Below are positions 17,874-27,489 of a DNA stretch of 64,000 nt, one piece after another. Below the pieces are notes generated by a model that worked only from the letters and a program-made list of their open reading frames with translations, did no database searches and was not told the origin of the DNA. The DNA comes from Salinigranum rubrum (GTDB lineage: Archaea; Halobacteriota; Halobacteria; Halobacteriales; Haloferacaceae): positions 3,968,001-4,032,000 of the forward strand of contig NZ_CP026309.1 of the NCBI RefSeq assembly GCF_002906575.1, written 5' to 3'. A program made the position numbers and the translations under genes. Each line of letters begins with the position of its first letter. The first letter of the stretch is position 1.

Positions 17874-18107
17874 CTAGCGGTTCCCTGATCAGAGTTGTAA
17901 AAGTGTCGGTAGGAAGGAGGGGTCGACCGTCGTTTCGTCCCGTGTGGTCGTCTCAGCCACCTCAGACGACGGGAGCCATGTCGACGGAACCCGATGCGGC
18001 GGCGAGTCGTGACCACCCCCGACCGTGAGGTGGAGACCACCGCGACCGCCGTGTCCGCCATCCGCCTCGGTCGTCGATCGTGTCTCCACCGCAACCACCC
18101 ACATCAT

Positions 18108-18125
18108 AACATTTAATAATTATTA
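18108..18125 (+). promoter_or_regulatory. Promoter region of the dctP gene
   Basis: ACATTTAATAATTATTAG lies 17-34 bases before the ATG at 18142, in an AT-rich pocket. The ATTTAATAA part matches a haloarchaeal TATA box at leaderless spacing. Confidence 0.55.
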
Positions 18126-18141
18126 GCACAGCGGAACAGTC

Positions 18142-19292
18142 ATGGCTCGAGACAAGCAGCCAGCAACGCGACGGAGCGTTTTGAAGAAGGGTGGTCTCGC
18201 ACTGACCGTCGGCACCGTCGGTCTGGCGGGGTGTGCCGGGAGCGGTGGCGGCAACGGCGAGAACAACAGCGGTGGAAGCAGCGGCGGGAGCAGCGGTGGA
18301 AGCGGGGGCGAGAGCAGCGGGACCGAGAGCGGTGGCAGTCAGACCGAATCCGGTGGTTCGTCCGGGGGGGCCAGGAACTCACCATCGACCTGGCGACCAC
18401 GCAGCCACCGGAGAACATCATGGTCCAGGCCATCTCGGAGCACTTCATCGACGCCATCGAGTCCGAAACCGACGGCCGCATCACGGTCAACCTCCAGGCC
18501 GCCACGCTGGGCGGGTCGGAGGACAACATGAGCGCGCTGGAGTCCGGGACGGTCGACATCGTCAGCGAGAGCCCCCCGACGATGGCGCAGCGGTTCGCGC
18601 CGGAGTACTCCTTCGCCGGCGACCCGTTCGTCATCAGGAACATGGAACACTACAAGGCCGTCCAGGAGGAGTACCTGATGCCCGAGGACGGGCTGAACGG
18701 AATCCTGCTGGAGAACGGGCTCCGACTGGGCGATTCGTTCCGCTGGGGGAACCGCGGCTTCACGAGCAACTTCGCCGTGACGACCCCCGAGGACGTCCAG
18801 GGTGTGAAGCTCCGACTCCCGCAGTTCGAGACGTGGACGAGCGTCTGGGGCGAGATCGGTGCGCAACCGACGCCGGTGCCCTTCGACGAACTGTACTCCG
18901 CGCTCCAGACCGGCGTTGCCGACGCCTCCGAGGGACCGATCTCGCAGTTCATGTCGACGAGCCTCTACGAGGTCCAGTCGCACTTCTCGGTCACGAACCA
19001 CCTGCTGGGGGTGAACCACTTCATCATGAACGACGAGTTCTACCAAGGGCTCAGTAGCGACGATCAGGACCTGCTGCGCTCGACAATGCAGGAGGCCACG
19101 GGCCAGATCACCGAGACGATCAGGGAGAACGAACAGACCCTCTACGACCAGGCGCGGGACGAAGGGACCACGATCGTCCAGCGGGACGAGATCGACCGCC
19201 AGGCGTTCGTCGACGCGGGCATGCCGGCCCTGCAGGAACTCTCCGAGTCGAAGTGGGCAGCCGACATCGACGCCGTCTTGGATCTCGCCTGA
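18142..19292 (+). CDS. dctP: TRAP transporter solute-binding protein DctP, frameshifted after the signal peptide
   Basis: The first frame (from 18142) encodes a Tat lipoprotein signal (ATRRSVLKKG, lipobox to Cys31) and a Gly/Ser linker. The mature DctP domain is in another frame from about 18364: QELTIDLATTQPPENIM, LQAATLGGSED, GVKLRLPQFE and a long C-terminal helix region ending at 19292. The join is a G7 run (18364-18370). One more G would give a continuous protein of normal length (about 383 residues). TRAP DctP captures acidic substrates outside the cell and hands them to DctQM, encoded at 21369-23139. Sequencing undercall, phase switching or true loss are all possible. Confidence 0.85.
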
Positions 19293-19476
19293 AGCACGAC
19301 CCGTACCGAACGACGAGGTGCGCTCGACAGCGGGCGTCCGACGAGAGAGCGGGTTCGAGCGACGATTGCGTGTGACTCACCCCGTTTGCTGGCTCTTTCG
19401 TGGGTACGAACCCCGGAAATCCGGTCCGACCGCGACATCGAAGCGAGAGCGGACTCTCTCGAACTCGTGTTCTCTC

Positions 19477-20424
19477 TCACTCTAGCGTGTACCGCTTCCC
19501 GGCACGGAGCGGGAGCACGTCCGTCTCGACTTCGGGAGCGGCGTCGATAGCGTCACGAAGCGCGTCGACGTACCGGTCGGGGTCGTCGACGCTGGGAAAG
19601 CCGTGGCCGATCAGGAACCGATACTCGTCCGGATCGCTCTCGTCGTACGCTTTCGGAATCGGGTAGTCGCCCTCGTGGCGGTAATGGCCCGGAACGAGGT
19701 AGTCGGGCTGGAGGAGGTCGAGAAACAGCATGTCGGTCTTTATCTGATAGTCGAGCGGGTCGTCGTGGGTGCTCAGCGGTTTGCCCAGCGGATACAGGAC
19801 CATGTCCACCTCGTCGGCGAACTCGAGCATCTCGGGGTAGGGAGTGCGGATGTCCCCGAGGGCCAGAATCGAGAAGTCGCTGCGGGTGTCCTCGATGAGG
19901 TACGCGAGATTGGCGACGGGGCCGATGATCTCGTGCGGTGCCGAGATGTTCGGCTCCTCGCCGGGTGCTTCGACCGCAGTGATCCGAACGGGACCGAGGT
20001 CGAGTTCGGACGGGACCTGGTTCGTGGCGTGCGCCGGTTCCTGCCACTTCGGCTTGTCGTTCCGCTCCCCGCCGATCACCGTCTTCTGGTAGTACTTCGG
20101 GAAGAGCACGGTCGGGTCGAACTCGTCCAACAGCGGCAACTCGGGCGACGCGAACCAGTGTTGGGAGTCGAACAGGCAGGGGCGTGAGACGATCAGTTCC
20201 TCCAGGCCGTCGTCGAGCAGGGCGCGGAGCGTCGGGACGTGACAGTGGTCGTTGTGTTCGTGGGTGACGAGCGCGTGGTCGACGCCCGACGTCGGGTTCA
20301 GGTACGGGTCCACCGCGAGGGTGACGTCGCCGATCTCGATCTCCCACGTCCCCGCACCCCACCAAGTGAGGTGAACGGGGTCGGCGAGCGGATGGTCGAC
20401 GTGCACCGGATCGGACGAGAACAT
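19477..20424 (-). CDS. MBL-fold hydrolase, UlaG-like
   Basis: 315 residues. The canonical metal motif HEHNDH is in VTHEHNDHCHV, preceded by LTWWGAGTWEIEIGDVTLAVDP; this layout resembles the UlaG/ascorbate-phosphate lactonase-like branch. A later segment (LALGDIRTPYPEMLEF) carries the next acidic ligand. It sits between dctP and dctQ on the opposite strand. A GCTATAATACG box at 20454-20464 lies 30-40 bases upstream of the ATG. A lactone or phosphoester hydrolase in the island pathway is a reasonable guess. Confidence 0.82.
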   Translation of the reverse strand: MFSSDPVHVDHPLADPVHLTWWGAGTWEIEIGDVTLAVDPYLNPTSGVDHALVTHEHNDHCHVPTLRALLDDGLEELIVSRPCLFDSQHWFASPELPLLDEFDPTVLFPKYYQKTVIGGERNDKPKWQEPAHATNQVPSELDLGPVRITAVEAPGEEPNISAPHEIIGPVANLAYLIEDTRSDFSILALGDIRTPYPEMLEFADEVDMVLYPLGKPLSTHDDPLDYQIKTDMLFLDLLQPDYLVPGHYRHEGDYPIPKAYDESDPDEYRFLIGHGFPSVDDPDRYVDALRDAIDAAPEVETDVLPLRAGKRYTLE

Positions 20425-20521
20425 CTGAATCGACTATCTCTTGTACCAGGTGCGTATTATAGCATGTGGATGCACCCGCCCCCGGAGGGCGGTCAGCCGT
20501 CGAACGTGGCTCGTAGCCCGT

Positions 20522-20553
20522 TCGTCACATCTTCAAATCGTCACATCTTCGAA
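20522..20553. repeat. Two tandem 16-bp direct repeats
   Basis: TCGTCACATCTTCAAA (20522-20537) is followed without a gap by TCGTCACATCTTCGAA (20538-20553), one mismatch. It lies in the short gap between two minus-strand genes, about 60 bases upstream of the TATA box of the UlaG-like gene, where an activator could bind. Confidence 0.6.
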
Positions 20554-20603
20554 GACGCATCGCCCACGAGGAGGTGTATCACTCGCCCCGAACCGGGCGA
20601 CGC

Positions 20604-21119
20604 TCACGAGTCGTCCGTGGGGCAGGGCTCGGCCAGTAACATCCCTTCGTGGCTGTGTGAGTAGATTTCGACCAAGTTGCCGTACGGGTCCGTACAGTAC
20701 GTCAGGAGGTGTTCTTCGTCCTCCTCGAACAGCCGCCAGATCCGTGAGTAGTGCTCACCGCCGCGTTCGTCGATTCGTTCGGCGAGTCCCTCGACGTCCG
20801 GGTCGACGACGCAGATGTGGAAGAATCCGGGCTGTGTGATGTCGCTCCGATTCGACTCCCCAGTACTGGCGAACTCGAAGAGTTCCACCCCGATTCCGTT
20901 CCCGGTCACCAGGTGAGCGACCGTCATCTCGGAGAACTCGCCGAGCACGTCGACGGCCCGTCTGCCGCCGTACCCGTCGTTTCCCGTTACGGCACGGGGC
21001 TCTGTGAGAAGCGTCCATCCGAAGACGTCCCGGTACCAGTCGAGCGCCTCCTCGACGTCGGGAACCGTGACGGCGACGTGGGCGAGACTCCGTGGATACG
21101 GCGTGTCCGTGTCTCCCAT
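20604..21119 (-). CDS. VOC (glyoxalase/dioxygenase-fold) protein
   Basis: 171 residues from the ATG at 21119. Shows the vicinal-oxygen-chelate pattern: HVAVTVPDVEEALDWYRDVFGW at the start, GFFHICVVD in the middle, and DPYGNLVEIYS at the end. His and Glu in these blocks would bind the metal. Members are dioxygenases, epimerases or glyoxalases, so the reaction is open. The alternative start at 21176 lacks support. It lies inside the TRAP-linked island and is likely catabolic. Confidence 0.82.
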   Translation of the reverse strand: MGDTDTPYPRSLAHVAVTVPDVEEALDWYRDVFGWTLLTEPRAVTGNDGYGGRRAVDVLGEFSEMTVAHLVTGNGIGVELFEFASTGESNRSDITQPGFFHICVVDPDVEGLAERIDERGGEHYSRIWRLFEEDEEHLLTYCTDPYGNLVEIYSHSHEGMLLAEPCPTDDS

Positions 21120-21368
21120 GGACGTGCGGTCGACGGACTCGGACAAATGCTTTCGGGTCGCTCCGTTCGACTCCAACGTCCTCCGAGCGGGGTCACAGAC
21201 CCGGCGAGTCGGACGAGGAACCCTCCGACGAACCGGTCAGAGAGCGACGCTACGACGGCAGTTCGGGAAAAGAGCGCGTCACCGACCCGTTTGCGACGGA
21301 GCGGAGCGAGTCCGGTCGAGAAATGTAGGAACAAAGATTTAATACCGTATGACCTGGTTTGGCTATCT

Positions 21369-21848
21369 ATGGCTCAGGACTGGTTCGACAAGCTATCAGT
21401 CTCGATAGGGGTACTACTGCTCGGAGTGATACTCGTCGTCGGGATACTGCAGGTGCTCAATCGGTACATTGGCCTCCCGGTCAACCTCCTGTGGACGTTC
21501 GAGGTGGCGAGGACCCTCCTCGCGTTCATGACGCTCGCGGGCGTCCCCTACCTGTTCAAACACGACTCCGACATCTCGTTCCTCCCCGTCCTCAGGCGGA
21601 TCACGACCCGGACGGACGCGTTCTTGCTGGTGAGAAACGCCATCCTGCTGGTGTTCTCGCTCGTGCTGGTCTGGTCGGCCTACCTCGCGAACATCACGAC
21701 TGGGGACGTGGGACTTCCCATGATCGGATGGTTCAAAGTCGGCTGGGGCTTCATGTTCCTCGGACTGAGCTTCCTGGGCCTCTTCATGTACGTCCTGATC
21801 GACACCCGGAACAGACTCGAAGCGATCAGGAGTGGGACGAATGTCTGA
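21369..21848 (+). CDS. dctQ: TRAP transporter small membrane subunit DctQ
   Basis: 159 residues with four predicted membrane segments (about 12-32, 48-65, 88-108, 128-150), standard for DctQ. Conserved FEVARTLLAFM and the second-half KVGWGFMF fit the family. The start at 21369 follows a GATTTAATAC box (21334-21343) at leaderless spacing. Its stop overlaps the ATG of dctM by 8 bases, so the two subunits are coupled. The frame continues upstream but crosses the promoter and is not coding. Confidence 0.9.
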   Translation: MAQDWFDKLSVSIGVLLLGVILVVGILQVLNRYIGLPVNLLWTFEVARTLLAFMTLAGVPYLFKHDSDISFLPVLRRITTRTDAFLLVRNAILLVFSLVLVWSAYLANITTGDVGLPMIGWFKVGWGFMFLGLSFLGLFMYVLIDTRNRLEAIRSGTNV

Positions 21849-23139
21849 GCTGTTACTGGCTGCCTTCGTCGGATTCCTGATGCTGTTCTACGCCATCGGG
21901 GTCCCCGCGGCCTACTCGCTGGGAGCGACGGTCATCACGATCATGCTCTTACCGATCGGCCCGCCGCTCAATCTGACAGTGCTCACCCAGCGAGTCTGGG
22001 CGGGGATGACCTCCTGGATCCTCCTCGCAGTGCCGTTCTTCCTCTTGGCGGGCAGGATAATGAACGAGACGGGTATCACGGACGACATGTTCGACTTCGC
22101 CACCGAACTCGTGGGGCCGCTCCGTGGCGGACTCGCGCAAGTGAACGTCATCGTCAGCCTGATCTTCTCCGGGATGAGTGGCTCCGCAGTCGCCGACGCC
22201 GCAGGCATCGGCACCGTCGAGTACGAGGCGATGACCTCGAACGACTACGACGGACAGTCGGCGGTCGGTGTCACCGGGGCATCGGCGATAATCGGTCCGA
22301 TCATCCCGCCGAGCATCCCCATCATCATCTACGCCGTGTTGGCCCAGGAGTCGATCGGCACGCTGTTCATCGCCGGTGTCGTTCCGGGGTTCCTCCTCGC
22401 GGGGAGCATGATGGCGACGGTCTACTATCTGGCCTGGAAGAACGACTGGCCCGGCGGGAGCGAGTTCCGACTGACGCGGCTGTTCGAGACGTTCGTCAGG
22501 GCGGCGCCGGGGCTCCTCGCTCCGGCGATCATCATCGGCGGCATTCTCGGTGGTCTGTTCACGGCCACCGAGGCGGCCCTCGTCGCAGTCGTCTACGCGC
22601 TCCTCCTCGGGTTCTTCTACTTCAAGTCCATCACGTTGAGTGACCTCTATCGGGTCGGGAAGGACACGTTCGAGGATACGGCCAGCATCGTCGTCATCTT
22701 CGGCTTCGCGAACCTGTACGCGTACTGGCTGACGCTGGCCGGGATTCCGTCACTCATCGGCGACGCCGTCGTGGGCTTCTCCCCGAGCCCGGTCGTCACG
22801 ATGTTGGCCCTGGCCCTCATCCTCCTGGTGCTGGGAACGTTCATGGAGGGGACGGCGGTCCTCCTGATCATGGTCCCGATGTTAGCGCCGCTGTATCCCC
22901 AGTTGGGGATCGATCCGATTCACTTCGGGATCGTCATGGTGCTGACGCTCATGTACGGCCTCGTCACGCCGCCGTTCGGGCTGATCCTCTTCGTGCTCGA
23001 ACGGATCACCGAAGAGTCGCTGGACGAAGTCATGCGCGCGATGCTCCCGTACTATCTCCCCTTGGCTGTCGTGCTGCTCTTGGTCATCATGGTCCCGTCC
23101 ATCTCCCTGGCGCTTCCCAGGCTCGTCGGGTTGCTCTGA
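21841..23139 (+). CDS. dctM: TRAP transporter large permease DctM
   Basis: 432 residues, about 12 membrane segments. Typical DctM features are SGMSGSAVADAAGIG (about 102-116), the hairpin GASAIIGPIIPPSIP, and the late LTLMYGLVTPPFGLILF. It moves acidic substrates inward with sodium, using DctQ and the binding protein DctP. Overlap with dctQ is 8 bases. The substrate cannot be read from sequence; nearby SDR, MDR and aldolase genes suggest a sugar acid or hydroxy acid. Confidence 0.95.
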   Translation: MSELLLAAFVGFLMLFYAIGVPAAYSLGATVITIMLLPIGPPLNLTVLTQRVWAGMTSWILLAVPFFLLAGRIMNETGITDDMFDFATELVGPLRGGLAQVNVIVSLIFSGMSGSAVADAAGIGTVEYEAMTSNDYDGQSAVGVTGASAIIGPIIPPSIPIIIYAVLAQESIGTLFIAGVVPGFLLAGSMMATVYYLAWKNDWPGGSEFRLTRLFETFVRAAPGLLAPAIIIGGILGGLFTATEAALVAVVYALLLGFFYFKSITLSDLYRVGKDTFEDTASIVVIFGFANLYAYWLTLAGIPSLIGDAVVGFSPSPVVTMLALALILLVLGTFMEGTAVLLIMVPMLAPLYPQLGIDPIHFGIVMVLTLMYGLVTPPFGLILFVLERITEESLDEVMRAMLPYYLPLAVVLLLVIMVPSISLALPRLVGLL

Positions 23140-23202
23140 GCGGCCGGCAGGTTCTCATCGAACACTCGTCCGTTCGATTCGGACATCACGCGCTTCGCGC
23201 CG

Positions 23203-24162
23203 TTAGATGATCAGACCGGATTTCAACAGGACGACGATCGCCGTGACGAGCGGGATCGACAGGAGCGTCGTGACGAAGATGCTCGCAGAGACTAGTTCGG
23301 GCAGCGAAACGCCGTCCACTCGCGCCTCCTGTGCGAACTCGACGACGAAGATGATCGGACCGATCGCGACGGGCATCGCCGTCAGCAGGACGAACACCTG
23401 TGCGACGGTCGAATTCTGAAAGCCCAGGAGGGACGCGACGAGAAGTCCAGCGAGGGGCGACACGCCGAAGCGGAACGCGATCGGTGTCGTCGTCATCGGC
23501 AACGCGCTCCGGTACTCGGTCCGGGACAGTTGCACGCCGAGGATGATGAGCATCACCGGGATGGCTGAATCGCCGAGGAGACCGATAGTCCGCATCGCCA
23601 CGGAATCCGCCGCGGGGGCCACACCGAGAAAACGGATACCAACGGCGGCGATGACGGCGTAAACGAGCGGATAGCGGAAGACCCGTCTGAGGCTTCCCCG
23701 CGCGGACCCACCGCCCGAACGGGACGCGATGAAGAGCCCGACGGTGAAGACGACCGCACCGTGTATCGCCGCGAACAGGACCGCCGTCTGGCGTCCGAGG
23801 CTCCCGAAGGCGAAATCCGCCAACGGAATCCCCAAGCCGCCGGTGTTGCCGAAGACGGCGATCAGCATGAACGCGCTGAGGTGAGCCCCTTCCTTCCCGG
23901 TCCCCCTCCCGAACGCGAAGCTGACCAGAACGACGACAGAGAGGAACGCGACGACCCCGACCGTGATTTTGAGGAGGGCGGTCGCTTCCAGTTCCGTGAG
24001 CGCGATACTGTGAAAGATGAGCGAAGGCGTCAGGATGTATAGGGTCAGGGTGTTGAGCGAGTCCGTCCTGATCTCCTGTCGCTGACTCAGGCCGAACCCC
24101 AGCGAGATGATCACGACGATAGGGAGGATTGACGAGAGGAACACCTCTGTGATGGAGGCCAT
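23203..24162 (-). CDS. AEC-family transporter (auxin efflux carrier fold)
   Basis: 319 residues, about 10 membrane segments in two halves. The discontinuous-helix signatures are visible as VFGNTGGLGIPL in the first half and LGDSAIPVMLIILG in the second. AEC members export or import malate, malonate and other organic acids. The start at 24162 is supported by a GATTTATGC box (minus strand, near 24189-24197); the longer in-frame start at 24210 crosses this box. It converges on dctM, and could return a product acid. Confidence 0.88.
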   Translation of the reverse strand: MASITEVFLSSILPIVVIISLGFGLSQRQEIRTDSLNTLTLYILTPSLIFHSIALTELEATALLKITVGVVAFLSVVVLVSFAFGRGTGKEGAHLSAFMLIAVFGNTGGLGIPLADFAFGSLGRQTAVLFAAIHGAVVFTVGLFIASRSGGGSARGSLRRVFRYPLVYAVIAAVGIRFLGVAPAADSVAMRTIGLLGDSAIPVMLIILGVQLSRTEYRSALPMTTTPIAFRFGVSPLAGLLVASLLGFQNSTVAQVFVLLTAMPVAIGPIIFVVEFAQEARVDGVSLPELVSASIFVTTLLSIPLVTAIVVLLKSGLII

Positions 24163-24398
24163 CGGACGATGGTTCAGACAGTACCTGCATAAATCCTTTC
24201 GTCCAGACACCGTCGTTCGACCGCTGGTCCGCGAGGAGAGGAACGCCCCTTCGAACCACCAGTGGCGGTTTCGTGCCCGTAACTGGGACCGTCAGTCGTG
24301 GAGGTGTCGCGGCCGGCCACGCTCGCGGAACGACGAGCGACGCCCATCGTGTGAGGGGGCCGAAAAAAATTTAACACCGGTTGGAGCAATCATCGGGC

Positions 24399-24830
24399 AT
24401 GGTAGTCGTAGCAGCCGTTGATGACTCGGACAGAGCGAGTGCCGTCGTCGAACACGCCAACGACCTAGCGGAGGCGTTCGGTGACCCGGTTCACGTGGTG
24501 CACGTCATGAAGCGTTCCGAGGTCGTCCAGGCCGAGCAGGACGGCGTCAGCAGCGACGAACCGATGACTGTCGACGAGTTGCGCTCGACCGCTGCGACGG
24601 TCTCTTCGGACGTACTCGATCGGTGTACGGTCGCCGCCGAAACGGAAGCCGTCGGGCTGATCGGTGACCCTGCCTCGGAGATCGTCGAGTACGCATCCGA
24701 ACACGAGGCACGGTACATCGTCGTCAGTCCGCGGCGCCGGTCGCGGACCGGGAAGATGCTGTTCGGAAGCGTGGCACAGTCGGTTCTCCTCGACGCTCCG
24801 TGTCCCGTCGTGTCCCTGCTCGTCGAGTGA
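24399..24830 (+). CDS. Universal stress protein (UspA family)
   Basis: 143 residues: N-terminal VVAAVDDSDRASAVVEHA and C-terminal GDPASEIVEYA, then the ATP-binding region with GKMLFGSVAQSVL and the final APCPVVSLLV, as in UspA proteins. The start at 24399 follows an AAATTTAACACC box (24366-24377) at leaderless spacing. UspA genes often accompany transporters in haloarchaea; a regulatory link to the divergent AEC gene is possible. Confidence 0.88.
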   Translation: MVVVAAVDDSDRASAVVEHANDLAEAFGDPVHVVHVMKRSEVVQAEQDGVSSDEPMTVDELRSTAATVSSDVLDRCTVAAETEAVGLIGDPASEIVEYASEHEARYIVVSPRRRSRTGKMLFGSVAQSVLLDAPCPVVSLLVE

Positions 24831-25516
24831 AGAGTGCGGCGCGGGCGTAGCCGAAGGACCTCGACGGATTCTGTTCGGCCGGCAATGGCAGTACCCGGCG
24901 TCTTCGCTTGGAGGTGACCCGGAAAGAGATAGAGATGAAATAACAATTTGAACACTAAGAAAATTTTCTGATATGTTTACAAATGATGAGAAGATAGGAG
25001 AATCACAAAAACTATATTTCATGAATGTATATAAAAATAAATGGCTTTATAGACGGTAAATTTTCTTTTTGTCCATATATGAGACACTTATATGATATTA
25101 TGTTGGTATCCGACGAAACGACGTACCGCTGATCTCGACGAACCAAGCGACGACAGGATCTCCGTGTTATGGCCCACAAAAAGTCGCTTTCTGGAGGTCA
25201 GCTCACGTTGAACGTTCGTAGATATGTCGTGAGTTCCAACGTATAGTAGTTACAAGTATCTGAGTACTTTTCTAATATATCGCATAAGTTACTTATTAGC
25301 AACACCAGCGTGGACGGAAGCCACTGCTCGCGTGGAACGGACAGAACCGGTCGAGCCACCCGGGTCGTGAGCAGCAGTCCTTTTTGCGGAGAGTGGACGA
25401 CTGCTCACAAATTCCGACTGCGTGTGCCCCAGACCGTATATTTCTATTTTGAATGAGTAGAAATTATACTGTTCGCTTCGAACGTTTTTAATGCGTGGAT
25501 GGAGTAACGAGGCGCA
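24831..25516. other. AT-rich spacer, right edge of the accessory island
   Basis: About 690 bases with no credible gene. GC drops strongly at 24940-25110 and 25240-25310 (for example TGTATATAAAAATAAATGGC). It holds a 13-base palindrome ATAAGT-T-ACTTAT (25284-25296). Near its end, TTTTTAATGC (25487-25496) is the likely aroD TATA box. Confidence 0.65.
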
Positions 25517-26260
25517 ATGAAACCGGACGGGTTCGCGCTTGCTGCCACGACAAATGACCTGACACGGGAGCCAAAAGTCAGAGACGTAGCCGACGTAATC
25601 GAGTTTCGGATGGACAAGGCGGAGGACCCGATCGAACAGTTGTCCGAGTACGACGGCGAACTCTCTCTCATCGCGACCAATCGCGGTCAGTGGTTCGGTG
25701 GGCAGGCGCGAGACACCGGCCGGTTGGACCTCCTGTTCACCGCGTCCGAGTTCGACTGCGTCGAGATGGTCGACATCGAACTGGAGACGGCCCGCGGGAG
25801 CGGCTGGGTGATTCCGGAGTTCCGCGACAACGACGTCGACGTCATCATCTCGTATCACGCCTTCGAGGACACGCCGGACCAAGAGACGCTCGACGCCATC
25901 TTCGAGCAGTGTTCGCAGTACGGCGAGGTCGCGAAGGTGGCGACGTTCGCAGAGTCGTACGGCGATGCGCTCCGGATGCTCAACGCGGTCCACAGGGCGA
26001 CCGACGAAGGAAAGCAGGTGGCCGGAATCGCGATGGGCGGCGTCGGCAGCCACACACGCGCGGTCGCGCCGCTTTACGGCTCGAAACTCGGCTACGCGCC
26101 GCTGCCGTCGGACACCAGCGAGTACGCCCCAGGGCAGATATCGATCCACACGCTGGCCTCGATGATCGAAACGTTCAGTTCGCCCGAACAGTACGAGGCG
26201 CAACTCCCCAATCCGGACGGTGCCGTCGCGAAGAAGTCCGGGGTCGTCGGGACGGAGTGA
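25517..26260 (+). CDS. aroD: Type I 3-dehydroquinate dehydratase
   Basis: 247 residues. Catalyses the third shikimate-pathway step by a Schiff base. The EFR motif is at 29-31, catalytic His114 (SYHAF) and Schiff-base Lys140 (AKVAT) are present, and the substrate-binding GVGSHTRA and QISIH follow. All key residues are intact. A TTTTTAATGC box 21-30 bases upstream gives a leaderless message. It is next to the TRAP island; it may be the only chromosomal copy used for aromatic biosynthesis, or it may take part in quinate breakdown. Confidence 0.93.
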   Translation: MKPDGFALAATTNDLTREPKVRDVADVIEFRMDKAEDPIEQLSEYDGELSLIATNRGQWFGGQARDTGRLDLLFTASEFDCVEMVDIELETARGSGWVIPEFRDNDVDVIISYHAFEDTPDQETLDAIFEQCSQYGEVAKVATFAESYGDALRMLNAVHRATDEGKQVAGIAMGGVGSHTRAVAPLYGSKLGYAPLPSDTSEYAPGQISIHTLASMIETFSSPEQYEAQLPNPDGAVAKKSGVVGTE

Positions 26261-26402
26261 CGTTCGGCACGGTCGACGGTTCTGCGGCCCCTACGACCGA
26301 TTCGACCCGACCGGAGAGCCACGCAGCCGTTCCGCTCGGCGACGGAACGGGGAGACGGAGAGCGCCGAGTCGGTCTGTCGCTCGGAGAACGACCTCAGAG
26401 GG

Positions 26403-27434
26403 TCACGCGGCCAGCAACACCGTCACGGCGAGGCCGATGAACACGACCTTGAACGCGGTGTTGACCGCGATGACCTTCGACCCGAAGGCGGGGCCCCAGA
26501 TGCCGTACTGGAACGGGATGGACCGCTTGAACGTCGACACGGCGAAGGAGACGATGCCCCCGAGGAGCATCGTCGCCACGGCCTGTCGCGGGGTGAACTC
26601 GACGCCGACGAGTGGAGCGATGGTGGCCGCGCCCGCCGTCGTGTCGAGCGCGAAGACGGCGATGACCGGGACGGCGGCGCCGGGGAGGCCGACGACGGTG
26701 GCGAGCGGGTCCGCGACGCTCGTGAGCGCGGTGAGGTCGTAGGTGCGGGTGAGGACGACGACGAGCGTGTAGACGACGGCGAGGCGAGGGACGATACGGC
26801 GCAGTTTCGGCAGCGTCCGGTTCCACGCGTGCTCGACGACCTCACGACGCGTCTCTGGCGCGTCGTCGGCGGGTGGCGCGCCGCCGTCGGTCGAGGTGGT
26901 CACCGTCGCCGAGCGGTCGACGTCGTCTCCTCTCAGGAGGAGCGCGCCGGCGGCGACGCCCGCGAGCGTGATGCCGAGCGCGACGAGCGCCCGCGCGCCC
27001 ACGTACATGACGCCGACCTCGAACCCGAGAATGGGGATGAGGACCGGGACGTAAAAGGTGAAGATGTGCTGGACGAACCCGAAGAACGTGTTGATGGTGA
27101 CGGCGACGAGCGTCGCGCGGTCGGAGAGGCGGCCGGACTCGCGGAACTCCGCGAGCATGCCGTAGCCCGCCGTCGTCGAGGCGGCGGTAGTGAGGATGGC
27201 GGTGCCGACCTCGTCCGGGAGACGCGCGGGGCGCGTGAGGTACCGCGAGAGGCCGGCGACGTGCTCGACGAGGCCGAAGCCGACCGCGAGATTCGCGAGA
27301 AACACCCCGACGGCGATGAAGGCGGCGATGCGCGCGACTCTGGGGAGGACGTCGCCGAGGACGACGAGAAGGTCGGACTGGAGCACGACGAGCGACGCCG
27401 AGGGCACGGTCGGAACTCGGTGACGGGCGGTCAA
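26403..27434 (-). CDS. Nucleoside-recognition (Gate) domain membrane protein
   Basis: 343 residues with about eight membrane segments in two halves, joined by a charged loop at about 165-200. The paired Gate-type helices include ILTTAASTTAGYGMLAEF in the first half and FALDTTAGAATIAPLVG in the second. Related domains occur in spore-maturation and nucleoside-transport proteins; substrate is unknown. It converges on aroD. Confidence 0.8.
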   Translation of the reverse strand: MTARHRVPTVPSASLVVLQSDLLVVLGDVLPRVARIAAFIAVGVFLANLAVGFGLVEHVAGLSRYLTRPARLPDEVGTAILTTAASTTAGYGMLAEFRESGRLSDRATLVAVTINTFFGFVQHIFTFYVPVLIPILGFEVGVMYVGARALVALGITLAGVAAGALLLRGDDVDRSATVTTSTDGGAPPADDAPETRREVVEHAWNRTLPKLRRIVPRLAVVYTLVVVLTRTYDLTALTSVADPLATVVGLPGAAVPVIAVFALDTTAGAATIAPLVGVEFTPRQAVATMLLGGIVSFAVSTFKRSIPFQYGIWGPAFGSKVIAVNTAFKVVFIGLAVTVLLAA

Positions 27435-27489
27435 ATGCGCGTCGGTCGATGTCGGAGCGTGAGAACGTCGACGTCACGCGGTCTGGTTC

